Part shown: positions 57,101-64,000 of the stretch, piece by piece | Position numbering within the stretch: the stretch's first letter is position 1 | Layout of the letters: the number at the start of each line of letters is the position of its first letter | Assembly (NCBI GenBank): GCA_905221605.1 | Contig: CAJNDS010002556.1 | Location: 300,665 to 364,664, forward strand | Reading direction: 5' to 3' | DNA length: 64,000 nucleotides | Source of the DNA: Symbiodinium natans | Lineage: Eukaryota; Sar; Dinophyceae; Suessiales; Symbiodiniaceae | Position numbers and translations under genes: made by a program | Notes under the pieces: generated by a model | What the model was told of the DNA's origin: nothing | The model's input: only the letters and a program-made list of their open reading frames with translations | Database searches by the model: none

Positions 57101-60100
57101 CGTTCTCTGAGCCCCTACATCTCTAAGTAACAGTCCCCTCCCGGAATACTCAAAGAAAGCCCAAACTCGCACCCGCAATACGTCATAGGTGCACTACGTC
57201 CCGATTTGGGGAGCTTGTATAGCAGGCATTGCACCAGGCGCGTCCTCAACCAGAATCCCTAAGCCGCGGGCCTGAAACCCTGACTCCGCAAGCGACGGGG
57301 GGCTTCAGGATTCTTAGGGTCTTTTGGGTTTATGGGTTACCTTAAAACTCTCGTTTAGGTCAAGCTCGTTGTTGGCCTCAGGGATTTCACCCTCAACCCT
57401 AGACCCTAGACCCTAAACCCTACATAAACCCTAAACCCAAAAACCCTAAACCCGAAACCCGAAACCCTAACCCTAAACCCTAAACCCGGCGGTGGATCCG
57501 AGGTTCGGCCCACGGGCTCTGGGCCACCGCTCACTTCTGGCGGTTCCCGATACAGCAGAGCTCAAGGACCACTGATCCCTAGTACATTAGCAATATACTG
57601 TATGTTTTTCATAATATAGTACAATGGATATATAGTAGAAAACACTTCTAAATATAGGATATGATTGATACCAGCAAAGTGCATGCTCTACTTCATGCAT
57701 CCTCCCAGCGCCTAGGTATGTTCTGTAGCCAGGAAAAGGAAGCTCAGTCTGTTATTCCCCAGTAGCTGGAGAGGAAGCCACAGCACGCCAATAAGAACGG
57801 TCCTAGCTGCAACACTCAAGGCACCTGTTTAAAAGAACGACGCGTAACATCGGCCATAAACCCAAAAAACCCTAAAAGCTGCTTGTCACAGAGCTCATCT
57901 GCCATTTGTTCGGGATCGGAGCTTCGTGATGGTTCTGTTCGGGGAGCCAGGACCGGATGAACCGGCTCAAGCTCCTCGTACATCAGTACATCAGGGTGCA
58001 GGCCACGGGATTTTTGCTTTTGATGAGTCCCAGCAGAACATCTCGGCCTCATCCGGGACAGTGGATTGAGGCTCTGAAGCCTCATTTTCTAAAGCCTAGA
58101 CCCAAAGTCCCCAAGCTGCACAGAAACCGAACCAACACTGAACCTGGACAAGGCTCGTCTCAGCAAAGGTACCTGTAGGGCCCCAAAGCGCCTTCAGTGT
58201 TTGCGCGGAAGATGCACGAATTGGAGTGGCGAGCTTCACTGCCCCAACTCCTAAACCCGAAACCCTAAACCCACCTCGAAGGTGCCACGAAAACTCCTGA
58301 GGATTTATGCTGCAGGCTCCATATCAAAAGCCATCGCCAAACTCGGGGCTGATCCCTAAAACCCTAGAACCTCAACACTCTGAATATCCAGCCCAGGTTT
58401 CGGGAGTGGTATCGGCCAGTGGCACCTATGGTGGCAGATGAGGACGTCTCAAGTAAGTTCGGAAGGTTTGGCCGGGCCACAGGTCGTTGATCGAAAGAGC
58501 ATTCTGTCTGGATATGTTTGGGCTACAAGGCGTTGACCTGGCACATCTTTAGAAAGGACCCCCCATAAATGGATCACTAGGTAGTGATACAGTAAAAACG
58601 CTGTATAAGAAAACTGTTTTTCGGCGATAGGGTACCCTTAGTTTCTTAGTTTCTATGACCCATGTACCCGGGGGGTTTGAGCCTAGGGTAGGCTTGGTTT
58701 CTAAACTAATTTCTTAAGGGAGCACGCTATACCACTAGACCAAACCCATGTTCCAGGAATAGTGGTGGGAAGGGTTCCCGAATGTGACTCCCGCGCGTTT
58801 TGTGGTAGGGTCAGGCCAGAGGTGCGGGGGAGTCACGTTTTAGAGCTTTTCAGGGCTGAAAACCTCTAGAATGTTACTCCCGCGCGTTTTTGGGGTAGGG
58901 TCAGGCCGCAGGCGCGGGGGAGTCACGTTTTAGAGCTTTTCAGGGCTGAAAGCCTCTAGAATGTGACTCCTGCGCGTTTTTGTGGCAGACCCGGGGGGTG
59001 TTGCGGGCAGGATTTGTTTTAGAAACTGACCCCAAAACACTAGGGTACCCTAAGTTTCTTGGCTAGAAGGCAACCGCAAATCGACCAACATTCCCGGGTC
59101 TAGGGGCTCAATTTCTTATACAGTGGTTTTACTGTACCTCCCCAAAAAGATGTTCGTATGATAATGTAAAACCCAAAATGCAAGGTCCGAAGCAACAGGC
59201 CCCTTGTGGCCCCCAAGAGAGGCCATGGCCCTCAGTCCTTCGACCTTCGGGTCTCTCAAGAACGTCATAAGATCTCAGGACTCAGGGTACGCTTAACCCG
59301 AAGCCCTAAACCCTTTACTGGCTCAGACAATTGAAGACATGGTGGAGGTCAGGGCTTTGGGAACTTGAGGGTTTGGTCGTTCAGGACCTCGTCACGGTCT
59401 TCGGCTACGAGGCGAAGTCTCCGTGCCTCTGCTGCGAAGACTCCCTGAACGGCTTGGGACCGATCTTTTCTTCGGATCATTGACACCCGAAAAGCTTCAG
59501 CCCCATACGCCCCGCTGTTATTTACCTAGCTTTGAACCTCTCAAGGCCAACCCAAAGGCCCATGAGAAACCCAAGTCCCAGGGCTCCCCCGCAGTCTCTT
59601 TGGGAATCATGGCGTATTCTTGCACCTACTGACTCAGGCCCCTCACCCCTAGAAGTAGGGACAACTTCAAACCCTAAGGAGGGGGAGACTTTGAAGGCTG
59701 GGCTTTGAAGCTGAGAGAGGGCGCTCGTTTTGTGGTTTAAGGTACATGTCCATGGCGCCTGCAGTCAAGCCCGACATCCGGAAGCGCTTCCCAGCTCACT
59801 GGCCGCATCTGCATGGGGGTATTTTTCCGACCTTGGCACGCTCCAGTATGATACTACTAAGTATATATATATATATATGTTTACATACATGTATGTGTAT
59901 ATATATATATATACATATACATATTAAGTCTTAAACCATGGGGCGCCCCACCCCTATTTTCGAGGTCCAAGGCCAGGAGGGTACGCGAATGCTCGAAATG
60001 ACTCTACGTTGTACCTGCTTGCTAAGTTCCCCCGACTCCAAGAGCTGCAAAAGGCCTGAAAGAGAAAAGCACCCTCAAAGGCCATGGTCCCAAGAAGTCA

Positions 60101-62575
60101 AGCCAAGGCCTTGGCCCATTTGGACGGCACGGCCCGTCACCAGTCCGTGGGGAAAGAGGCGCAGGGTTTGTTTGGGGTTTAGGGTTTAGGGCTCAGGGTT
60201 TAGGGTTTAGGGTTCAGTTTAGGGTTTAGGGAGCACGAGATTTGAGGGGTGGTGGACTTGGGGATTTTCAATGGGGCCATGCTACCAAATCGAGTTTCAA
60301 AAACGCGTACGAGTAGAGTGTGGAGCCGCTGGCTCCCGATGCTGGCCCACGAACTTCTCACTGAAAGGGAGCCACACATAACAATTAAACAGGCTATTTC
60401 CAGCTCTCACACCGAGAAGAGGAGTCTGTGCATTCAAGAATGTGAAAGACCACAGCTGCTCGGGAGGTCAGGCTGCGACACAGTGCAGTGCAGTCTCAAA
60501 CTTCTCTTCTTCACACTGAGTGTCGAGAGTTTTGGAGGTTAGGGGGTTGATTTTCCCCTTTTTACTGCGACCGATTTTTTGAACGGACTCTACGCTGTAT
60601 TCAAGGTACACGGGATGTACAACCTGTGGCCACTTGCCATAAGGGGATGAACCTCATATGGGGTCGGAGTTGCAGAGCCTTGAGAGCCTAAAGCCCGGAA
60701 GCTCCCCAAGAGCCCAAGTCTTTTTGAAACGTAAGAACCCGGAAAACCGGCAACGCTCCAGCACTCAGAACACAGCAGGGGGTGGTTTTATGCGGGGGGC
60801 GGGGGGCGGGGGGGGGGGGGCTAGGGGCACTCTGCTCATAAGGGTTCTTTACAAAATAGGCAGAGCAACCGTTTAGGGAATCTACGACGCGAGGACGAAC
60901 CCTGGGTCCACAGCCTGCTCTTGGCGGCGACTCTGGTGGCATTGCACAATCAATGCAGAAGTCTTAGGACTTTGACTTTATTTCGACAATGTGAGGTCTG
61001 AGCGGGTTTAGGGCTTCAGGGTTGAATTTGATGAGAGCACTATGCAAGCCGAAGCCTACCAGAAGTACACTCAACCGCTCTGTAGGCAAGATTGCGTCGA
61101 TGGCACCTTCTTCGCTGCAGTCTTTTTGCTGAGGGCGTGTCGGGAGCCAAACTAGACAATGGTACCCTATTACCTGTTTTAGTGCAAGGATTTCCTTGTG
61201 CATCATCAGCCTAAAAAACCAGCAGCGAAGCTGATTAAGAAAAGATCAGAAACGCCACAAAAAGCCCTGAAGCCCCAAAACAAAGAGTACCTCCAACATA
61301 CCCTAAAGGTCCTAAACTCTGAACCCGACACCCCCAAAAAAACCTTACAACGGCCTTAAACCCCCGAAAAGAAAGAAGAAGCCCAGGTGAAGAGCTGGAC
61401 GGGCCTTGCGGCGCTGATCAACACCAGCTGCCCGGTTGCATCCCAAAAGGCCCTTGGAAAGCCTTGGAAATCTGCCCGAAAAAGGGCGTCCTTGTGAAGG
61501 ACTGCAACAAATGCCATCTATCATCCAGAATCCTACGAAGAAGATCAGCAATAGTAAATCAGGCAATGTCTTGCTATCGTAAGAATATTCGTAAGATTTA
61601 TAAGAAGGGCACGAAGGGCACATTCGAGGACTTAGGGCCTGTAAGGCTGAGGTGACAAGGCTCAAATGATAGCTTTCAGGAGTTGCGGCATTGAGCTAAG
61701 GCCATGAGTTGGAAGAGTTGGGGTGGGAGGCGGGGGAGGCGCAGGAGGACGGCAATGGCCGGACACACACCTAGTCATGCACAACCGTGGTGAGAAAACC
61801 ACGCACATTTGCCGAGGTTGGCCTTTCCTAACCACCCGTAATCGTCGGACTTGAAGCTGAGACAGCCAGTCGGCGAAGAGAAGGGCGTGGGGCATGTCGA
61901 GGAGACGGGAAGCAGAACAACCAGCTATTGCCGGCTAACCCTAGACCTTAAACCCCGAATCTTGAACCCTAAGCCCGAAACCTGAACCCCATAGTTCCAT
62001 AGTTGATTGGAATTTCAAGGAGCTTTCGGTGCTCAGCAAGCCGAGGCTTCAACTCTCGGGGGCATCCCATCGTGCACCGCGGCTTCGGATTCGGCTACCT
62101 TTTCTTGGCAGAAGTTAGGGTTCTAGAACTTACGGCTTCTTCGCGGAAGCCCAAGGGAAGTTCAGGGTTTTAGAGTTTTAGAATTTAAGGCTTAGGGTTT
62201 ATTTCAAGAGGTCCTGGTCCATGACCCGCCAGGGCTTTGAAGTTAATTCTGGAAAGGAGGCATGGGAGCGACCTGCATCTTGACCCTTAAAAAGTTTGGG
62301 CTTTCGTCTTGGACTTGTTGAAAAGGCAGCAAGCAAGGCGTTCTGATACGCTCAAGATTTTCAGGAAGCGCCGTCATGGAATTGTTTGTGTTGATGCTTT
62401 CAGGGCCTACGTTTTGAAGTGTTGCACTAGGTTGCATGGTGGGCAACAGCTCAGGAACACAATTCGCGACTGCTTGAAGATGCTTCGGGAACTGCCAGAC
62501 CTGGATTACGTGCTGATTGAGGACTGGCTTTTCCGCAAGCCGCAAGAGGACACCAAAAAGGACACTAAAAAATGA
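44489..62575 (+). CDS. Carbamoyltransferase, NodU/CmcH family (about 22 exons over 18 kb)
   Basis: The reading frame was rebuilt from exons 44489-45120, 45240-45393, 45509-45573, 45836-~45950, ~47136-47184, 49579-49645, 49750-~49830, 50238-50266, 50453-50474, 51612-51689, ~54053-54109, 54610-54665, 55752-55802, 56396-56448, 57503-57548, 58397-58452, 59385-59422, 59742-59793, 60108-~60150, ~60876-60935, 61387-~61434 and 62450-62575. Family motifs appear in the correct order: GHDSSFAL, HHHAHALLGFY with SYDGVG, GKLMGYA, FTGGCALN, APNDSGLAV, FGPRALGHRSLLAVP, REWYRPVAPMV, LINTS and LDYVLIEDW. These enzymes use carbamoyl phosphate, through a carbamoyl-adenylate, to O-carbamoylate an acceptor; the acceptor here is unknown. 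A hydrophobic N-terminus could be a signal peptide. Family members serve nodulation, antibiotic and other pathways, and nothing here selects one. Donors are GT, GC and GA. Some middle exons (for example between 57549 and 58396) were not found. Confidence 0.85.
45121..45239 (+). mobile_element. Intron 1 of carbamoyltransferase gene, element-like
   Basis: A 119-bp intron with GT donor and ACTACAG acceptor. AGGTAGCCCATTTAGG near its start is roughly inverted by TAGGTGGGCC..CTACAGGTA at its end, and AGGTA is repeated at both sides. Similar in size to family C but too diverged to assign. Confidence 0.5.
45240..45393 (+). CDS. Carbamoyltransferase exon 2
   Basis: Reads YYLDHHHAHALLGFYDSPFE, then ALVISYDGVGNDGCFN. 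The HAH and DGVG motifs are hallmark catalytic and metal/nucleotide-site features of the family. The 3' end at GTGGGT was chosen because it keeps frame with exon 3. Confidence 0.8.
45509..45573 (+). CDS. Carbamoyltransferase exon 3
   Basis: Reads VYLGRGRELVRVAQLDIDVG and W, ending AG|GTGCGT. The split arginine codon joins to exon 4 (YNVLGTLLAEVTGL). Confidence 0.7.
45836..45950 (+). CDS. Carbamoyltransferase exon 4 (3' end uncertain)
   Basis: After CCGCAAG the frame reads YNVLGTLLAEVTGLTESHDF, as expected before the GKLMG motif. The acceptor lies within 15 bp of a CCCTAAACC motif, showing telomere-type repeats inside an intron. Confidence 0.65.
46521..46552 (+). repeat. 16-bp perfect tandem repeat
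   Basis: AGTATATTGATGGAAG occurs twice head to tail, within intronic sequence. Confidence 0.95.
47136..47184 (+). CDS. Carbamoyltransferase exon with GKLMG motif
   Basis: Reads KLLSVAGKLMGYAATG and is followed by GTGGGA. GKLMG is diagnostic of the family. The 5' boundary is approximate. Confidence 0.7.
47185..49471. other. Large intronic region of the carbamoyltransferase gene
   Basis: Holds a poly-C/poly-A run (about 48007-48029) and a poly-G run (48193-48208). A short coding segment just before 49472 (reading RLKYAGSRFYGG) is probably the exon preceding the family E intron. Other exons of this gene may lie here unrecognised. Confidence 0.4.
49468..49578 (+). mobile_element. Family E inverted-repeat element acting as an intron
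   Basis: The element spans 49468-49568: it begins GGGGGTTTACGAAAATAAGG and ends GCCGTAAACCCCC. The inferred intron is 49472-49578 (GTTTAC...AGACAG), so the element fills nearly all of it. The preceding exon reads KYAGSRFYG and the next reads DALQDEFFRQRELAALVQKE. Confidence 0.7.
49579..49645 (+). CDS. Carbamoyltransferase exon (DEFFRQRELAAL)
   Basis: Reads DALQDEFFRQRELAALVQKE then CM, followed by a GT donor; the next exon begins EFEAIVLSTVRDLFQ. Helical segment between the two family lobes. Confidence 0.65.
49750..49830 (+). CDS. Carbamoyltransferase exon (EFEAIVLSTVRDLFQ)
   Basis: After CTTCAG, reads EFEAIVLSTVRDLFQAESLQ. A GT (49822) or GC (49831) donor is possible. Confidence 0.65.
50238..50266 (+). 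CDS. Carbamoyltransferase exon with FTGGCALN motif
   Basis: 29 bp reading GLVFTGGCA plus two bases. The donor is GA (TT|GAAGCT). Joined to the next exon it completes the conserved GGCALN motif. Confidence 0.75.
50453..50474 (+). CDS. Carbamoyltransferase 22-bp micro-exon
   Basis: Encodes the N of GGCALN and VLANQL. The acceptor is GCTGAG and the donor GC (TTG|GCTCCT). Frame continues exactly into VFETFARPRDLGFH at 51612. Confidence 0.65.
51490..51595 (+). repeat. CCCTAAATCCCTAAA variant array in intron
   Basis: Alternating CCCTAAA and TCCCTAAA units end about 16 bp before the next exon's acceptor. Confidence 0.85.
51612..51689 (+). CDS. Carbamoyltransferase exon with PNDSGLAV motif
   Basis: Reads VFETFARPRDLGFHVPVAPN then DSGLAV. 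The donor is GC (GTG|GCAGGC). A TTTAGGG array begins 13 bp later. Confidence 0.75.
51702..51770 (+). repeat. TTTAGGG array just inside an intron
   Basis: Six TTTAGGG units followed by four CTTAGGG units, directly after the exon ending at 51689. Confidence 0.92.
52000..52128 (+). repeat. Degenerate ~30-bp tandem repeat
   Basis: Four imperfect copies of a unit containing GTTTTCCTATGAAATATAGA lie head to tail inside an intron of the carbamoyltransferase gene. Read on the minus strand they give a repeating HRKTSI pattern, which is probably only a reflection of the repeat. Confidence 0.7.
52180..52385 (+). repeat. Two ~100-bp direct repeats
   Basis: Segments beginning AAAACGCGCC and ending GCCATTCCMAATACAG occur at about 52198-52300 and 52318-52380. 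They share AGGCKTTTTTT and GTTCCRTAGC in between (M, K and R stand for either base). Function unknown. Confidence 0.6.
52880..53453 (-). pseudogene. Antisense ankyrin-repeat gene fragment inside a carbamoyltransferase intron
   Basis: On the minus strand 53453-52998 encodes a charged leader then about three ankyrin repeats (QKLLEAGAKTNVADLRDG, TALKLAAKEGLAEIVLLLVK), ending NDEQTI. The sequence beyond its end (52980-52760) matches, in reverse complement, the 3' flank of ankyrin gene 3 (about 27790-27940), including AGTTCTGATCAGG and GCAGCAGAATGATGCTTGGG. It is therefore a member of the same family, without a detectable ubiquitin-like exon. Lying opposite to and within an intron of another gene, it is most likely a truncated duplicate. 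Whether it is expressed is unknown. Confidence 0.7.
54053..54109 (+). CDS. Carbamoyltransferase exon (RQQLQYVGFR)
   Basis: Reads LLPSTARQQLQYVGF with a split Arg codon (C|GCCACC, a GC donor). It joins to LWDEEDLEEQARW. The LQYVGF..WD pattern is typical at this position. The 5' limit is approximate. Confidence 0.65.
54610..54665 (+). CDS. Carbamoyltransferase exon (LWDEEDLEEQARW)
   Basis: Acceptor TTAG, 56 bp, ending AAGAGA|GTGGCC. Reads LWDEEDLEEQARWTEAKR. Confidence 0.65.
55752..55802 (+). CDS. Carbamoyltransferase exon (VEYLAELLAGGPAWRTQ)
   Basis: Acceptor AACAG, GC donor (CAG|GCACCG). Joins in frame to APDRPSAPIVAVVRGRQE at 56396. LLAGGPAWR is typical just before the central catalytic motif. 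Confidence 0.75.
55803..56395 (+). repeat. Intron rich in degenerate TTTAGGG and CCCTAAA motifs
   Basis: About 55820-55930 carries TTTAGGG-type units and 56020-56390 CCCTAAA-type units with extra A's (CCCTAAAAA). The intron is thus a near-inverted pair of telomere-type segments. Confidence 0.75.
56396..56448 (+). CDS. Carbamoyltransferase exon (PIVAVVRGRQE)
   Basis: Acceptor TCGAG, GC donor (GA|GCCACT). Encodes APDRPSAPIVAVVRGRQ with a split Glu codon completed at 57503. Confidence 0.75.
57503..57548 (+). CDS. Carbamoyltransferase exon with FGPRALGHRSLL motif
   Basis: Encodes FGPRALGHRSLLAVP, the most conserved segment of the family. The donor is probably GA (CCC|GATACA). Confidence 0.8.
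58397..58452 (+). CDS. Carbamoyltransferase exon (FREWYRPVAPMVADE)
   Basis: Acceptor GCCCAG, donor GTAAGT. Encodes FREWYRPVAPMVADEDVS, the family RP-x-AP motif. Confidence 0.8.
58588..59136 (+). mobile_element. 549-bp terminal-inverted-repeat element, family I
   Basis: Left end TACAGTAAAAACGCTGTATA plus AGAAA; the right end is its inverted match with a few mismatches. Inside are about 2.3 copies of a 90-bp tandem repeat (58780-58990), each containing GTGACTCCCGCGCG facing GCGGGGGAGTCAC. The minus strand carries a tRNA-like A box (TGGTCTAGTGG, 58742-58732) and a weak B box (58683-58673). No coding capacity. It lies in an intron of the carbamoyltransferase gene. Confidence 0.75.
59385..59422 (+). 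CDS. Carbamoyltransferase exon (DLVTVFGYEAKSP)
   Basis: Acceptor TTCAG, GT donor. The split Pro codon (CC|G) joins to YMSMAPAVKPDIRK. Confidence 0.75.
59742..59793 (+). CDS. Carbamoyltransferase exon (YMSMAPAVKPDIRKRFP)
   Basis: Acceptor TTTAAG, GC donor (CCA|GCTCAC). Joins to ALAHLDGTARHQSV at 60108. Confidence 0.75.
59861..59925 (+). repeat. AT-rich microsatellite
   Basis: TATATA and TACATA runs in an intron. Confidence 0.9.
60108..60150 (+). CDS. Carbamoyltransferase exon (ALAHLDGTARHQSV)
   Basis: Acceptor AGCCAAG. DGTAR followed by Q-x-V is a conserved family motif. The 3' end is uncertain by a base or two. Confidence 0.75.
60799..60821 (+). repeat. Poly-G tract
   Basis: G runs broken by single C bases, in an intron. 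Confidence 0.9.
60876..60935 (+). CDS. Carbamoyltransferase exon (REDEPWVHSLLLAATL)
   Basis: Encodes REDEPWVHSLLLAATL, followed by a GT donor. Phase-compatible with VKSWTGLAALINTS at 61387. The 5' boundary is uncertain. Confidence 0.65.
61387..61434 (+). CDS. Carbamoyltransferase exon with LINTS motif
   Basis: Acceptor GCCCAG. Encodes VKSWTGLAALINTSCP. NTS followed by a GKP segment is usual, but the GKP part was not found, so one small exon may be missing. Confidence 0.65.
62450..62575 (+). CDS. Carbamoyltransferase last exon
   Basis: Encodes LRNTIRDCLKMLRELPDLDY then VLIEDWLFRKP and a lysine-rich tail ending DTKK and stop. NTIRDCL and DYVLIEDW match the family C-terminus. Confidence 0.8.
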   Translation, partial: LRNTIRDCLKMLRELPDLDYVLIEDWLFRKPQEDTKKDTKK

Positions 62576-64000
62576 TCCGTGATCCTTGCATGTTCTGTGA
62601 TCTACTTCAGGTCAATCGCTTTACCTCTCCTAATCATCTGACATCGGAGCTTGCCTTAGAAGACCCTTGCCTTCGGAAGCCTCATTATGTCGCGGCCGGA
62701 AGATGCGTCTCAAGTAGCCTCCACCGTTCAAAAGGTTCGAGCACTGCCCTTCCGCTGCAGCTCTAGACTTTAAAACCCTAAGTCCTGGAGGGTGAATCCC
62801 TCAAAGCCAGAGAGCCATGGCCTCGACCGAACCCTTTTTGGAGGTGCCTAGGAACGCATCTGTGGGGTTGGGGGCTGAGGGCTTTGCCGTTGTTTTTTTA
62901 ATCGGGGTCTACCGTCAAAAAGCATACCTTCGGTACAGCCATGCCTGCCGTGGTCCCTTGCAAGACCTGAAGAGAAATCCCATTCAAAGCCCTGAACTGC
63001 ATGGAAGGTGCGGCCGGCCGGGCCTGGCAGTGCACCAGCAACAACAGCGCCTCGTTTAGGATTCAGGAGAATGTGACACGTAAGTCTCCAAGACGTGTGG
63101 TCCCCCAACCCACGCGAATACTTGTTGCTTTGCGCATATGGTTTCGCTATGCCCAACTTCGACCCTTTGGCGCTTCACCCCAAAGAGACCCGTTGCCCCA
63201 CGGCTCAAGAAGAAGCTCTGATTCCAAAAGTATTCGAAAGGGCTTAGAAACGTGTAGCTTCTCCACAAAATGCCATGAGTCAGAACAAGCAAGTACTCTA
63301 CACATCCCCGAAATACCACACGGGAGCGCCGCAGAATCTAAAAACCTTTCCAAATCACAACAACAGCAGCAGGAGTAGCATGAGTAGAAGTAGGGCTAAA
63401 AGTAGAGCACTTTGGGAGGGTACGCTTTCTAGTGAAGCATTGAGGCTGTGCTGCGCTGCCTTGGACAAGAAGGAGCTTTGGAGCCACGACTAAGCCCAGG
63501 TTGGGAAAAAGTAAGTGCAGAAAGGAATGTAATGTGTCAGAACCGGCTTCTCATGAACAGAACAGATATTGATATTCAATCGTGGACTTTTGTCATGATA
63601 CTCTCAGACAGTATCTGTCAGAAGTCCTGACAGGGGCCGACTGACAAGGTAGATGTGGGGCATTTTTTGAGATTCGAACTCAAGCATCGATTCTCTCTCC
63701 TGTTTATTTTTTTCTCTATCATTCTCCTTCTGAGGTATCAATACTTAGAAATTATGATTATGATGGGGCTTGTGAATCTAGATAATTCATCTACATAAGC
63801 AAAAATAGTTTGAAATATTAAAATATATTTACGTACACTAAACAGTCAGAGGTTATGTAAAAATATAAGAGGATTTTGAGGCCAGGCACCAATCTATTGG
63901 CGACCGAAGAATTCTAAAGAATTTTTTTCATCGAGAATATTTCAAAAAATATGTTTCGATACAATATATATTTGTCTTCTAAAAGTCGGAGGTGTTGTTG
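62576..64000. other. Downstream region without a recognised gene
   Basis: Several short open frames (for example 63001-63378, ending in a glutamine run) show no known domain. From about 63660 the sequence is AT-rich with no telomere-type repeats, unlike the rest of the window. Confidence 0.5.

Noticed and set aside
58665-58755. A tRNA gene on the minus strand
   Set aside because: The A box is good, but the B box is weak and no acceptor stem pairs. At most it is a tRNA-derived relic.
63640-63720. Reverse-strand similarity to the 3' flank of ankyrin gene 3 (GAGAGAATCGAT region)
   Set aside because: The match is short and does not extend on either side, so it is too weak to call another family copy.
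1-64000. CRISPR arrays, operons or ribosome-binding sites
   Set aside because: The repeats are telomere-type heptamers or inverted-repeat elements without regular unique spacers, and the gene structure is eukaryotic with introns.

Overview
This window looks like dinoflagellate nuclear DNA, most likely from Symbiodiniaceae or a near relative. The evidence is: very short exons scattered through long introns; splice donors that are GT, GC or GA; a family of ubiquitin-like plus ankyrin-repeat genes; a single-domain voltage-gated channel; and telomere-type TTTAGGG/CCCTAAA repeats scattered in both orientations. No operons, rRNA genes, complete tRNA genes or CRISPR arrays were seen. The genus call is inference.

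Layout. 1-5.6 kb is repeat-rich, with small exon-like islands between TTTAGGG arrays and several inverted-repeat elements. 5.7-7.6 kb is a three-exon ubiquitin-like/ankyrin gene (copy 1). 7.6-11.2 kb is non-coding with more elements. 11.26-12.9 kb is a compact three-exon voltage-gated cation channel gene whose second intron is itself an inverted-repeat element. 12.9-16.2 kb is repeat-rich. 16.2-31.6 kb is a direct tandem duplication of a unit of about 7.3-8.1 kb; each unit carries a ubiquitin-like/ankyrin gene (copies 2 and 3) and further conserved exon-like segments. The second unit holds longer TTTAGGG arrays and extra inserted elements. 32.6-35.7 kb has two exons of a J-domain protein. 36.4-40.2 kb has an unidentified gene with a long 288-codon reading frame.

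44.5-62.6 kb is one large gene for a NodU/CmcH-type carbamoyltransferase, rebuilt here from about 22 short exons. It carries the family's GHDSS, HAH, GKLMG, FTGGCALN, FGPRALGHRS, REWYRPVAP, INTS and DYVLIEDW motifs. An antisense ankyrin-gene fragment lies in one of its introns and a 549-bp terminal-inverted-repeat element in another. 62.6-64 kb shows no recognisable gene and turns AT-rich.

The most notable signal is the intron biology. At least six families of short (about 90-160 bp) terminal-inverted-repeat elements occur. Some are exactly the introns of real genes, which is the behaviour expected of introner-type elements. Comparing the two tandem-duplicate units shows directly that telomere-like arrays have grown, and probably that an inverted-repeat element has been inserted, since the duplication. 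All coordinates and splice calls come from reading the sequence; none has been tested against transcripts or databases.
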